Assembly: GCF_012641395.1 (NCBI RefSeq) | Contig: NZ_JABAIH010000008.1 | Span: 248,001-312,000 of the forward strand | Reading direction: 5' to 3' | Source: Rhizobium sp. P32RR-XVIII | GTDB lineage: Bacteria; Pseudomonadota; Alphaproteobacteria; Rhizobiales; Rhizobiaceae | Length of the DNA stretch: 64,000 nt | Shown: positions 44,627 through 53,177 of the stretch, in pieces | Position numbering within the stretch: position 1 is the stretch's first letter | How the letters are laid out: each line of letters opens with the position of its first letter | The notes under the pieces: generated by a model | The model's database searches: none | The model's input: the letters and a program-made list of their open reading frames with translations, nothing else | What the model was told of the DNA's origin: nothing | Position numbers and translations under genes: made by a program

Positions 44627-45675
44627 TGAAAACCCCAAGCTTTGCGGATGGCTGCCTGAATCGCGTTCTGCTGGGCGATCATGTCGTCGAGCGGTGTATC
44701 GAGCACCTTGATCTCGGTGAGCGGGGTCATTCCCTCGCGCGTTGGAACATCCGGGCGAAGCGAGTAGCTGTATTGCGAGTTGAAGATCGCCTGGCCTTCC
44801 TTCGATGCCAGGAAGTCCATCATCACCTTGGCGGCGTTCGGGTGGGGTGCCTTCGCCACGATGCCGACCGGGCTCCAGATCATTGGCGCGCCGTCCTGCG
44901 GATAGAGGGCCTTGATGGGAGCGCCCTTGTCCAGGATGGCTTCATCGGTCATGTAGTTGAGGTCGACGCCCGTCGTCAGCTCACCGGTAATGATGCGGTC
45001 GTTGATCGGCCCGTGACCGGGGTAGAGCTTGGGCTCGTTCTTGGCCATCTGGGCGAAGAAATCGGGTCCGTAAAGCTTCCAGATCGCATACTGCCACGTG
45101 TAGGCGCCGCCCGAGAGACGGACATCCATGATGCCGACCTTGCCCTTGTATTTCGGGTCGGCGAGGTCCTTGAGGGTCTTGGGCGCTTCGGCATCCGAGA
45201 CGAAGGCGGGATTGTAGGCGATGTTGAGGAAGTGGGCCCGGGCCACGAACCAGGTGAAGTCCTTGTCGACATATTTGGAATCGTAGGCTTGGTATTCCGG
45301 CGACTGGTAGGCCTCCAGCCGCTTTTGATCCTTCAGGTCGGTGATCGTCGCCACATCCGAGACGTGGATGATGTCGCCGTTGACCCGGTTGGCATCCTGT
45401 TCGGCAATCAGTCTTTCATAGACTTGCGAGGAGCCTGCGCGGTAGTACTCCGCCTGAATCCCCGGATAGCGTTCGTTAAAGGCTTTCGTCAGCTCGTCGA
45501 GCAGCTCGGACGGCGAGGCGCTGTAGATGACGACCGAACCTTCCTTCTTGGCGGCCTCGATGGTCGCCTCGTCGGCGGCTGCGGCCGCCTGGTAGCCAAT
45601 GGCGCTCACGGCGAGCGCCATCAGCCCTCGCATGATCGATTGACCTCTGCCTGAACCTGTTACTTGCTTGAACAT
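44623..45675 (-). CDS. ABC transporter substrate-binding protein (FbpA/AfuA-type)
   Basis: A 350-aa periplasmic binding protein. The N-terminus MFKQVTGSGRGQSIMRGLMA leads into a signal peptide (ALAVSAIGYQAAAAADEA). The mature protein begins TIEAAKKEGSVVIYSASPSE, typical of the family 6/13 binding proteins, and has ERYPGIQAEYYRAGSSQVYE. The ligand is presumably the polycarboxylate or hydantoin-like compound degraded by the flanking genes. It is read with hyuA upstream and MmgE/PrpD downstream. Confidence 0.88.
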   Translation of the reverse strand: MFKQVTGSGRGQSIMRGLMALAVSAIGYQAAAAADEATIEAAKKEGSVVIYSASPSELLDELTKAFNERYPGIQAEYYRAGSSQVYERLIAEQDANRVNGDIIHVSDVATITDLKDQKRLEAYQSPEYQAYDSKYVDKDFTWFVARAHFLNIAYNPAFVSDAEAPKTLKDLADPKYKGKVGIMDVRLSGGAYTWQYAIWKLYGPDFFAQMAKNEPKLYPGHGPINDRIITGELTTGVDLNYMTDEAILDKGAPIKALYPQDGAPMIWSPVGIVAKAPHPNAAKVMMDFLASKEGQAIFNSQYSYSLRPDVPTREGMTPLTEIKVLDTPLDDMIAQQNAIQAAIRKAWGFQ

Positions 45676-45706
45676 GGTTACTCCTCCCTTGAACCATTGT
45701 TGTCGG

Positions 45707-47788
45707 CTAATTCACATGCGTATCGAACCTGATGATGAGATTGCGGTGCTCGTCGATTGTCAGGGACGCGTCCGGTGGGATCACCGTGGTGGACTCGTCC
45801 TCCTCGACGAGAAGTGGCCCCCGCAGGCTGGATCCGACCGCCAGCGCCGAGCGTACGTAGGTTGGCGTCACGACATAGCCGTTGGCCTCTTCGAAAAAGG
45901 CCATGCGGGTGCCGCCGACAGGCGTGTGCTCGATCGTGCCGCTGTCCTTGGCGTTCGCCACAACCGGCTTCGGGCCGGAGGTCTGGACCTGCCAGTTCAG
46001 GGCTTCAACCTTCACCTTACGGTTTGCGCGCCCGTAGACACGCTGGAATTCATCCGAGAAAGCCGCAGACAGATGGGTGATATCGTCTTTCGTGAGCCGG
46101 CCGTTCGGGACGGGGATCTTGAGCTCGCTACTCTGTCCGCGATAGCGTAGCGAGGCAAAGCGACGGATTGAGATCTCCGAGGCCTTGACGCCGGCCCGCT
46201 CCACGAATGTGCGCCCGCGGCTTTCCAACTGCTCGAAGAGGGCGTGCAAGTGGTCCAGATCGATGCTCGCGAGCTCAATCGGATAGCCCTGGACGAGGGT
46301 GATGGACAGCGGAGCCGCAAGGAAGCCGAATGCGGAGGCCACGCCGGCGCCGGACGGAATGACGACCTCGCCAATGCCGAGTTTCTTGGCGAGGCGGCAG
46401 GCATGGAGTGGACCCGCGCCGCCAAACGCGACCAGGGAAAATTTCCGCGGGTCGACACCGCGTTCCAGCAGATGCAGCTGGGCTGCCTGCGCCATGTCTT
46501 CCGTTACGATCTCGTGGACACCCCAGGCGGTCCGGGTCAGATCGAGCCCTGCTCGATCGCCGAGCCTGCCAAGGGCGGCGCCAGCGGCTTCTGCGGACAG
46601 GGTCATCCTCCCGCCGAGGAAGTAGGACGGGTTGAGGTATCCGAGAACCAGGTTGGCATCCGTGACGGTCGGATTGTCGCCGCCAAGGTCGTAGCAGGCC
46701 GGTCCTGGACTTGCGCCGGCGCTGTGGGGACCGACCTTGAGAAGGCCCATGTCGTTGATTGTGGCGATCCCCCCTCCCCCAGAGCCGATCTCCATCATCT
46801 CGACGACGGGAATGCGGATCGGCAGCCCGCTGCCGCGCTTGAAGCGATAGCGGCGCGCCGTTTCCAGCTCGTCGGATGTCAATATCTCTCCGCCGGAAAT
46901 GAAAGTGATCTTGGCAGTCGTGCCGCCCATGTCGAAGGCGACAAGGTCCGGACGCCCCAGCAGGTCACTGTAGTGGCGGGCGGTCACCGCTCCCCCTGCC
47001 GGGCCAGATTCCATAAGACGGATCGGAAAGGCCGTCGCCGTATCGACCGTCGTCAGCCCGGCATCGGACAGCATCAGATAGAGATCGTGCCGATAGCCGA
47101 GCCCCTTCAGATCGGCGGCCATCCTGTTCAGGTAACGGCGCATGATCGGCTGGGTGTAGGCGTTGGCGACGGTCGTCGACGTGCGCTCATATTCCCTGAT
47201 GTCGGGTGCGACCTCGGATGAAATACTGACCGGAATTTCGGGCGCTACCTCCCGGATAAGCTCACGTGTGCGGATTTCATGTTCGGCGTTTCGGTAGGAG
47301 TGAAGGAAGGACACGGCAATCGCCTCGACCCCCGCCTCGACCAGGGTTTGGGTGGCAATCCTGGCCGTCTCTTCGTCAAGAGGCGTCAGCGCTTTGCCAT
47401 TGTGGTCCATGCGTTCGGTCACCTCGCCCACCAGGTTTCTCGGTACGAGAGGCTTTGGAACTTCGATAAAGAGATCGTCGATGTCGAATCTCTTGCCCCG
47501 CCGCATCTCCAAAATGTCGGGGAAGCCTTCGGTGGTCAAAAGCGCCGTGCGGGCGCCCTTCTGTTCGATGATCGCGTTGATGACGAGAGTGGTGCCGTGA
47601 ATGACATGCCGGAGCTCGTCGGCCGTAGCACCCGCGTTGGAGAGGATTGCTTCAATGCCCCGCAATGCGCCAACGGCGGGGTCGTCCGGCGTCGTCAATA
47701 CCTTGCCCAGCCTCCGTTCGCCTGTGTCGATGTTGAGAAGAACCAGATCGGTGAAAGTGCCGCCAATATCGATGCCTAACCGATACAT
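45707..47788 (-). CDS. hyuA: Hydantoinase/oxoprolinase family protein, A subunit
   Basis: A 693-aa ATP-dependent amidohydrolase/carboxylase subunit. ASKHA nucleotide-binding motifs are visible: GIDIGGTFTDLVLL at the N-terminus, FDMGGTTAKITFISGGE near residue 290, and VAFGGAGPLHACRLAKKLG near 455. HyuA/HyuB pairs include N-methylhydantoinase, 5-oxoprolinase and acetone carboxylase alpha/beta. The start follows GGAGGGC, and the gene begins 1 bp after the hyuB stop. It is in an operon with ABC importer and MmgE/PrpD. Confidence 0.9.
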   Translation of the reverse strand: MYRLGIDIGGTFTDLVLLNIDTGERRLGKVLTTPDDPAVGALRGIEAILSNAGATADELRHVIHGTTLVINAIIEQKGARTALLTTEGFPDILEMRRGKRFDIDDLFIEVPKPLVPRNLVGEVTERMDHNGKALTPLDEETARIATQTLVEAGVEAIAVSFLHSYRNAEHEIRTRELIREVAPEIPVSISSEVAPDIREYERTSTTVANAYTQPIMRRYLNRMAADLKGLGYRHDLYLMLSDAGLTTVDTATAFPIRLMESGPAGGAVTARHYSDLLGRPDLVAFDMGGTTAKITFISGGEILTSDELETARRYRFKRGSGLPIRIPVVEMMEIGSGGGGIATINDMGLLKVGPHSAGASPGPACYDLGGDNPTVTDANLVLGYLNPSYFLGGRMTLSAEAAGAALGRLGDRAGLDLTRTAWGVHEIVTEDMAQAAQLHLLERGVDPRKFSLVAFGGAGPLHACRLAKKLGIGEVVIPSGAGVASAFGFLAAPLSITLVQGYPIELASIDLDHLHALFEQLESRGRTFVERAGVKASEISIRRFASLRYRGQSSELKIPVPNGRLTKDDITHLSAAFSDEFQRVYGRANRKVKVEALNWQVQTSGPKPVVANAKDSGTIEHTPVGGTRMAFFEEANGYVVTPTYVRSALAVGSSLRGPLLVEEDESTTVIPPDASLTIDEHRNLIIRFDTHVN

Positions 47789-47789
47789 A

Positions 47790-49493
47790 TCAAGCCCTCC
47801 TTGCCGTGCGCAGTTCCTGTGTCGCTGCCTTGTCGAGCTGTCCGTCGTCGCTCAAGACCAGCCCGTAAACGCGCCTTGCGGCCGCCGGCGTGACGAGGCC
47901 TGCGGCAACGTCGCTCAGGACGTTGTCGATCGGTCTGGTTTGGGGATCGAACATGCCGCCGCCGCCTGAAAGGCCGATTTCGATCGTTTCGCCCTTCTGC
48001 AAAACGACATTCGTCTTTCCAGGCAGGTCGCGATCTCCCATGCGGTTAAAGCCGTGGCCACCGTCGTGGCCACCGGCATAGCCGATGGCTGCGGTATGGA
48101 CCTTGATGTTCTGGACGAGCATCTTCAGCGGGTGCGCGCTTTCCGATCGGATCCCGATTTGCTGTCCGAGACCGCCCCGGTAGCGCCCTGGGCCTCCCGA
48201 GTCCGGAATCAATTTCTTGTGAGTGATGGTAATCGGGAGGGAGTTTTCGAGCATTTCGATGGGCGTTTCCGCGCCGGCGGCCGGAAACGACATGCAGGAG
48301 ACACCGTCTTTCGAATATCTCGCGCCAATTCCACCCATGAAGTGCGGGGTCTCCGCCAGGGCACGACCGTCGTCCGCGGTGGCAAAGCAGCGGATGACGC
48401 ACTTGATCCCGGATTCGGCAATGACCCTCTCCGGCGTGATGGATGCAAGCGCCCCGAAGATCGCGGCCGGGATGAAGTTGCCGGTGCTCGACTTCATCCG
48501 GACCGGAGCCGGATGGCGGGCGTTCAAAAAGGAGCCGAGCGGCGCCTTCATGGATATCGGCTTGAACAGGCCTTCATTATAGGGAGTGGACGGCGCCACG
48601 ATGCAGCGGATCGCGTACAAGGTCCATGCGTGGGAGTAGGCTTCCGTGCAGTTGATGCCGACAGCGCTCTGACCATCGGTTCCATCGTAGTCGACTGTCA
48701 GGTTGCCGTTTTCGTCCCTCTCGATGGTGACCGACAGTGAAAGCGGCTCCTCCGATTCAAGCCCGTCGAGCGAAATCCGGTTTGTGTAGACGCCCGGGGG
48801 AATGTTCTCCAGGATGCTCTTGCGAATGGCGCTTTCCGAGCGCCGGATGATCTCGTCGGCAATGCCCTGCAGGTTGTCGAGCTTCTGATCCGCGAGGAAT
48901 GCCGTAACGCGTCTCTCGCCGAGTTCCAGGGCGGAGATGAACGCGCGGATGTCGCCCTCCAGCTGGTCGGGCACCCTGACATTTGCCCTGATCAGGTCCC
49001 ATACCTCCGGAATATCCTCACCGGCCTTGATGAGGTGAATGACCGGAAGGCAAAGGCCTTCCTCGTAGACCTCGCGGGAGTTGTTTGTCAGGCTGCCACC
49101 GATATCGGGCACGTGCGCGAGGCATTCGCCGAAGCCGATGAGCGCACCACGATGGAAGAGCGGCTTAATGACCGAAATGTCGTAGAGATGGCCGCAGCAC
49201 AGCCACGGGTCATTGGTGATGAAGACGTCGCCTTCGTTGATTTTGCCGGCCGAAAAGCGCTCCAGGATCGTGGCCACCGTTCGTGGAGACGGCGCAAGCT
49301 TGCTGGAGACGCCTGTGTCCTGGGCGATCATCCGGCCGTGTTTGTCATAGAAGAGGCAACCGAAATCGCCGCCTTCGCTTACGATCTTCGAGAACGATGT
49401 CTTGACGATCGTGAGCGCCGCTTCTGAAAGGAAGGAGATCAAACGTTGCCATTGGATTTCGATATCTATGGCGTCGGTGAAGCTGCCCGTCAT
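47790..49493 (-). CDS. hyuB: Hydantoinase/oxoprolinase family protein, B subunit
   Basis: A 567-aa partner of HyuA. Recognised from the N-terminal IVKTSFSKIVSEGGDFGCLF, AQDTGVSSKLAPSPRTVATI, FITNDPWLCCGHLYDISVIK, and the C-terminal SGGPGRYRGGLGQQIGIRS and LSGGGGMFDP. ATG 49493 follows GGAGAGAAGG. First gene of the operon down to 39158. The 262 bp upstream to kdpE must contain its promoter; no clear -35/-10 was recognised there. The reaction is the ATP-dependent cleavage or carboxylation of a cyclic amide or ketone, substrate unknown. Confidence 0.9.
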   Translation of the reverse strand: MTGSFTDAIDIEIQWQRLISFLSEAALTIVKTSFSKIVSEGGDFGCLFYDKHGRMIAQDTGVSSKLAPSPRTVATILERFSAGKINEGDVFITNDPWLCCGHLYDISVIKPLFHRGALIGFGECLAHVPDIGGSLTNNSREVYEEGLCLPVIHLIKAGEDIPEVWDLIRANVRVPDQLEGDIRAFISALELGERRVTAFLADQKLDNLQGIADEIIRRSESAIRKSILENIPPGVYTNRISLDGLESEEPLSLSVTIERDENGNLTVDYDGTDGQSAVGINCTEAYSHAWTLYAIRCIVAPSTPYNEGLFKPISMKAPLGSFLNARHPAPVRMKSSTGNFIPAAIFGALASITPERVIAESGIKCVIRCFATADDGRALAETPHFMGGIGARYSKDGVSCMSFPAAGAETPIEMLENSLPITITHKKLIPDSGGPGRYRGGLGQQIGIRSESAHPLKMLVQNIKVHTAAIGYAGGHDGGHGFNRMGDRDLPGKTNVVLQKGETIEIGLSGGGGMFDPQTRPIDNVLSDVAAGLVTPAAARRVYGLVLSDDGQLDKAATQELRTARRA

Positions 49494-49755
49494 TGAAACC
49501 TTCTCTCCGTGCAAAAGAATTTGACGGAAAGAAAAACGCCATTTGCCTATGCGGTCAACGACTTAAACAGCATGGCTCTATACATTCTAAGCATACACGC
49601 CCTGATGGAAAATACGGCCTATTAGTTTCTGATGTGAGGTCCCGGCAGTGCACTAGTCGGCGTAAAGAAGCTTGCTTGGTTCTATATTGCGAACAGGGTA
49701 CCCGTCTGCTTCACCATACCAGCCGCAGTGAACAACACTGCACGGCTCAATTGCC

Positions 49756-50466
49756 TCAGCCGACTTCGACCTCAAGCCCGGCGAGACGATAGCCAACCTG
49801 CAATTCGGTGATAAGATAGACGGGCTGCGATGGATCGTCCTCGAGCTTTTGCCGCAACTGAGCCATGTAAATGCGAATGTAATGAGAGCGCTCGGCGTAG
49901 CCCGGCCCCCAGACATCCATAAGCAGTTGCCGGTGTGTCAGCACTTTGCCGTGACCTCTGATCAAGGCGGTCAGCAACCGAAATTCGTTCGGCGTCAGAT
50001 GGACGGCCTCGCCCTTCCGCAGCACCTCATGTGTGGCCAGGTTGACTTCGACCTTCCCGAATTTGACGGAGGGAGAAATCGCCACTCCCTGCCCCACCGA
50101 GTTGGCGCGTCTCAGTTGTGCCCGTACACGGGCCAGCAATTCGGGCACGCCGAAGGGCTTTATGAGGTAGTCATCGGCCCCAGCATCCAGTGCCTCGACC
50201 TTCTCGGATTCCCGTTCCCGAGCGGAAAGTACGAGGATGGGTGCCGAAACCCAACCTCTGACCTCGCGGATCAAATCTTTTCCGTCACCGTCCGGCAAGC
50301 CGAGATCGACGATCATTAGATCCGGCTTGCGGCTTACGGCGTTTATGCGGGCTTCCTCAGCCGTAGCGGTCTCGAAGACACTCATTCCCTCCTTTTCAAG
50401 CGCCATGCGGACGAAACGGCGAATATCGGCTTCGTCTTCAACGATCAGCACTCTTGACTTGATCAT
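49756..50466 (-). CDS. kdpE: Response regulator KdpE
   Basis: A 236-aa OmpR-family regulator. The receiver domain has the acidic pair in VLIVEDEADIRRF, phospho-acceptor Asp in MIVDLGLPDGDG and Lys in DYLIKPFG; the winged-helix effector domain includes LTPNEFRLLTALIRGHGKVLTHRQLL. It overlaps kdpD by 29 bp. KdpE activates kdpFABC in potassium limitation or salt stress. Last gene of the operon. Confidence 0.94.
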   Translation of the reverse strand: MIKSRVLIVEDEADIRRFVRMALEKEGMSVFETATAEEARINAVSRKPDLMIVDLGLPDGDGKDLIREVRGWVSAPILVLSARERESEKVEALDAGADDYLIKPFGVPELLARVRAQLRRANSVGQGVAISPSVKFGKVEVNLATHEVLRKGEAVHLTPNEFRLLTALIRGHGKVLTHRQLLMDVWGPGYAERSHYIRIYMAQLRQKLEDDPSQPVYLITELQVGYRLAGLEVEVG

Positions 50467-53125
50467 TCACAATCTCGCTTTCGATTTCAGGGGGCGTGCC
50501 CAATGGCAACCGGATTTCAAAGGCAGCGCCGTGTGGCTTTCGCATCTCGGCCCGGATAGTTCCTCCATGGGCCGTAACAATACTGCGGCAAAGCGCAAGA
50601 CCAAGGCCAACTCCGGCAATCGACGACTCTTTCCGACCCCTGGTGAAAGGCTCAAATAGCACTTGGGGGTCAGCCGCGGGCAAGCCGGGACCATCGTCCT
50701 CGACGACCAGATACATGGAATCGCCTGAGGCGCCGCCACGAACTGCAATGGTGCTCGTCGTCGGCGTATATTTCGCAGCATTGTCGAACAGGTTGATCAG
50801 AACGCGCTCGATGAGGGTCGCGTCGACCTCGACGAGAGGCAGGTCGGCCGCCAGGTTGGTCCGGATTGTCCGTGGCTTCAGAAGCGGAGCCGATTGCGCC
50901 AGCGCGCTGCCGACAATCTCGCTAAGAGAATGCCATTCCTTGTTGAGACGCACCCCCTCGCTCTGCATCCGCGCGAGGTCAAGCAGATTGCTCACGAGCC
51001 GCTTGAGCTCATCCGCCTGAACGCGAATAGAGCGTGCGAGATCGCTTCGATCCTCCTCGGGAAGATCCTTTGTAGATTCGAGCGTTTCAGCCAGGCCGCG
51101 TATGGCGGTGAGCGGCGTCTTGAGATCGTGAGAGACCGCTGAAAGGAGCGCATTGCGCAGCTTTTCGCCTTCCATCCGGACCAGCGTGTCTTGAGCAACC
51201 TCGACAAAGTGGATGCGTTCAAGGGCAAGAGCGATGGACGAACAGCAGGCGTCGAGGAGGCGCCGGTCGTCGGGATTGTTTGATAAAGGAGCGTCGGTTG
51301 GCAGAATGGCCAGCACCCCTCGGGTGGCCATCGACGCCTTCAAAGGCAGATAGAGCGCGTCAGCCGCATTCAACGTTTGGGTGCCGAGACCTGCTTCCTG
51401 AGCGTGATCGAAGGCCCATTGAGCCACAGACAAGTCGATAAGGGCAGCATCCTGGGTGGGGACCAGGCGTTCCTTTTCGTCCGGGATCAGAAGAAGCACG
51501 GTTGCACCGAACAAAGGCGTGATGGCATCACGGCACACCGAGATGACCTGCTCGAGCTTTATGGCGCTCGAGAGATCGCGGGCAACGCGAGCAAGTGCAG
51601 ATGCACGACGCTCTCCTGCGCGTGCGACCCTGGCTTCGGAACGCATGCGAGCGGCGAGCTGACTGATGACGAGCGCTACGACCAGCATCAGGGCAAAGGT
51701 GAAGATATATTGGGTGTCGGTGACGGCGAAGGACAGTCTCGGCTCGACGAAGAAGAAATCGAAGCACGCGACGCATAGCAAAGCCGCCCAGGCACCGGCG
51801 AAACGCCCGAGACGCATGGCGACAAAGACGACCGTCATCAGGAACAACATGACGACGTTGGAGAGGTCAAAGACGCGGATCAATGAGGCAGCGAGTGCGG
51901 TCGTCACGCCGCAGGCGAGCGTCGCAATCGCAAGTGTCCGGCCATAACCCACGGGCTCATCGGCAACATTGCGTTTGATTGTCGGCCGAACCTCGTCCAC
52001 GCCCAGCAGGATCAAACCCATTTCCGGGTTTGCGCGTGCGATGCGTTCCTGAAGTCGCGGCCGGTAAGGCATGAACCGCCGACGGGCTGAATTACCTATA
52101 ATGAGTTTGGTGGCGTTGCGCTTGCGCGCATAATCCATGAGAGTTTCGGCAACATCCTGCCCCGGTACATTCGCAAACTCCGCCCCTGCGGCTTGGGCAG
52201 AGGCGGCGATATTCAACAAGGTCTCGCGCGCTCTCGGGTCGTCGCCTTGAAACGGTTGATCGACATGAACCACGATCCATTTGGCCTGCAGGCGTTGAGC
52301 AAGCCGCGCACCTTCGCGGACCAGCCGATCCTGGGAGCGGTCGGCGCTGACACAGACCATGAGCAATTCCTGCGTGGGCCAAACCGTTTTGATGGCGTGG
52401 GAGACGCGGTAGCTCCGCACATCGGAATTGACGCGGTCGGCGACGCGCCGAAGCGCCAGTTCGCGCAGAGCAATCAGATTGCCGCGGCGAAAAAAATTCT
52501 GTCGCGCTCGCTCGACCGATACCGGCAGGTAGACCTTGCCTGCATTCATGCGCGCCAGCAGGTCGTCCGGCGGCAGGTCAACGAGAACGACATCGGTTGC
52601 GGCGTCGAAGATGCGGTCAGGAACGGTTTCCCGCACGCGAACCCCGATGATGCCGCCGACAATATCGTTGAGGCTGTCGAGGTGCTGGACGTTCACCGCC
52701 GTATAGACGTCGACACCGGCATCGAGCAGTTCCTCGACATCCTGCCAGCGTTTGGTATGGCGGCTGCCGGTGACGTTGCTGTGTGCCAACTCGTCGACAA
52801 CCAGGAGCTTATATCCGGAGACGAGCGCACCATCGAGATCGAACTCGGTGGTGGACCTCCCGTTGCCGCTCATCGTCTTGCGCGGCAAAACGGGAAGTCC
52901 CTCCGTCAGCTCTTGGGTATCCTTGCGCCCGTGCGTTTCAACGATCCCGATTCCGACTGCAACACCCTCCGCGTGGAGTTGGCGCGCCGCCTGAAGCATT
53001 GCAAAGGTTTTGCCTACCCCCGCGCAGGCGCCGAAGAATATCTTCAGCTGTCCGCGTTTGGAGCGATGGCTTTCATCCTTGGCAACCTTCAGAAGGTCGT
53101 CGGGATCGGGTCGGTGATCCTTCAT
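50438..53125 (-). CDS. kdpD: Osmosensitive K+ channel histidine kinase KdpD
   Basis: A 895-aa membrane sensor kinase. The N-terminal KdpD domain has the Walker A-like FGACAGVGKTFAM (residues 31-43) and is followed by a Usp domain (VCVSADRSQDRLVREGARLA). Then come four helices around residues 395-490 (for example NVVMLFLMTVVFVAMRLGRF), a GAF-like domain, the H-box AVSHDLKTPLTAIRG and the ATPase domain with NLFDNAAKYTP and VEDDGPGLPAADPQVLFEPF. The start at 53125 is the first ATG. It phosphorylates KdpE. Confidence 0.94.
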   Translation of the reverse strand: MKDHRPDPDDLLKVAKDESHRSKRGQLKIFFGACAGVGKTFAMLQAARQLHAEGVAVGIGIVETHGRKDTQELTEGLPVLPRKTMSGNGRSTTEFDLDGALVSGYKLLVVDELAHSNVTGSRHTKRWQDVEELLDAGVDVYTAVNVQHLDSLNDIVGGIIGVRVRETVPDRIFDAATDVVLVDLPPDDLLARMNAGKVYLPVSVERARQNFFRRGNLIALRELALRRVADRVNSDVRSYRVSHAIKTVWPTQELLMVCVSADRSQDRLVREGARLAQRLQAKWIVVHVDQPFQGDDPRARETLLNIAASAQAAGAEFANVPGQDVAETLMDYARKRNATKLIIGNSARRRFMPYRPRLQERIARANPEMGLILLGVDEVRPTIKRNVADEPVGYGRTLAIATLACGVTTALAASLIRVFDLSNVVMLFLMTVVFVAMRLGRFAGAWAALLCVACFDFFFVEPRLSFAVTDTQYIFTFALMLVVALVISQLAARMRSEARVARAGERRASALARVARDLSSAIKLEQVISVCRDAITPLFGATVLLLIPDEKERLVPTQDAALIDLSVAQWAFDHAQEAGLGTQTLNAADALYLPLKASMATRGVLAILPTDAPLSNNPDDRRLLDACCSSIALALERIHFVEVAQDTLVRMEGEKLRNALLSAVSHDLKTPLTAIRGLAETLESTKDLPEEDRSDLARSIRVQADELKRLVSNLLDLARMQSEGVRLNKEWHSLSEIVGSALAQSAPLLKPRTIRTNLAADLPLVEVDATLIERVLINLFDNAAKYTPTTSTIAVRGGASGDSMYLVVEDDGPGLPAADPQVLFEPFTRGRKESSIAGVGLGLALCRSIVTAHGGTIRAEMRKPHGAAFEIRLPLGTPPEIESEIVNDQVKSADR

Positions 53126-53177
53126 CGTCAATTGTCTACCCTAAGCCTGCTTTCTTTCTCTAGCGGCAGTCCCTCCG

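Noticed and set aside
49494..49755. Possible small gene between hyuB and kdpE
   Set aside because: Frames here lack ribosome binding sites and look like non-coding sequence; the region is more likely the hyuB promoter region.
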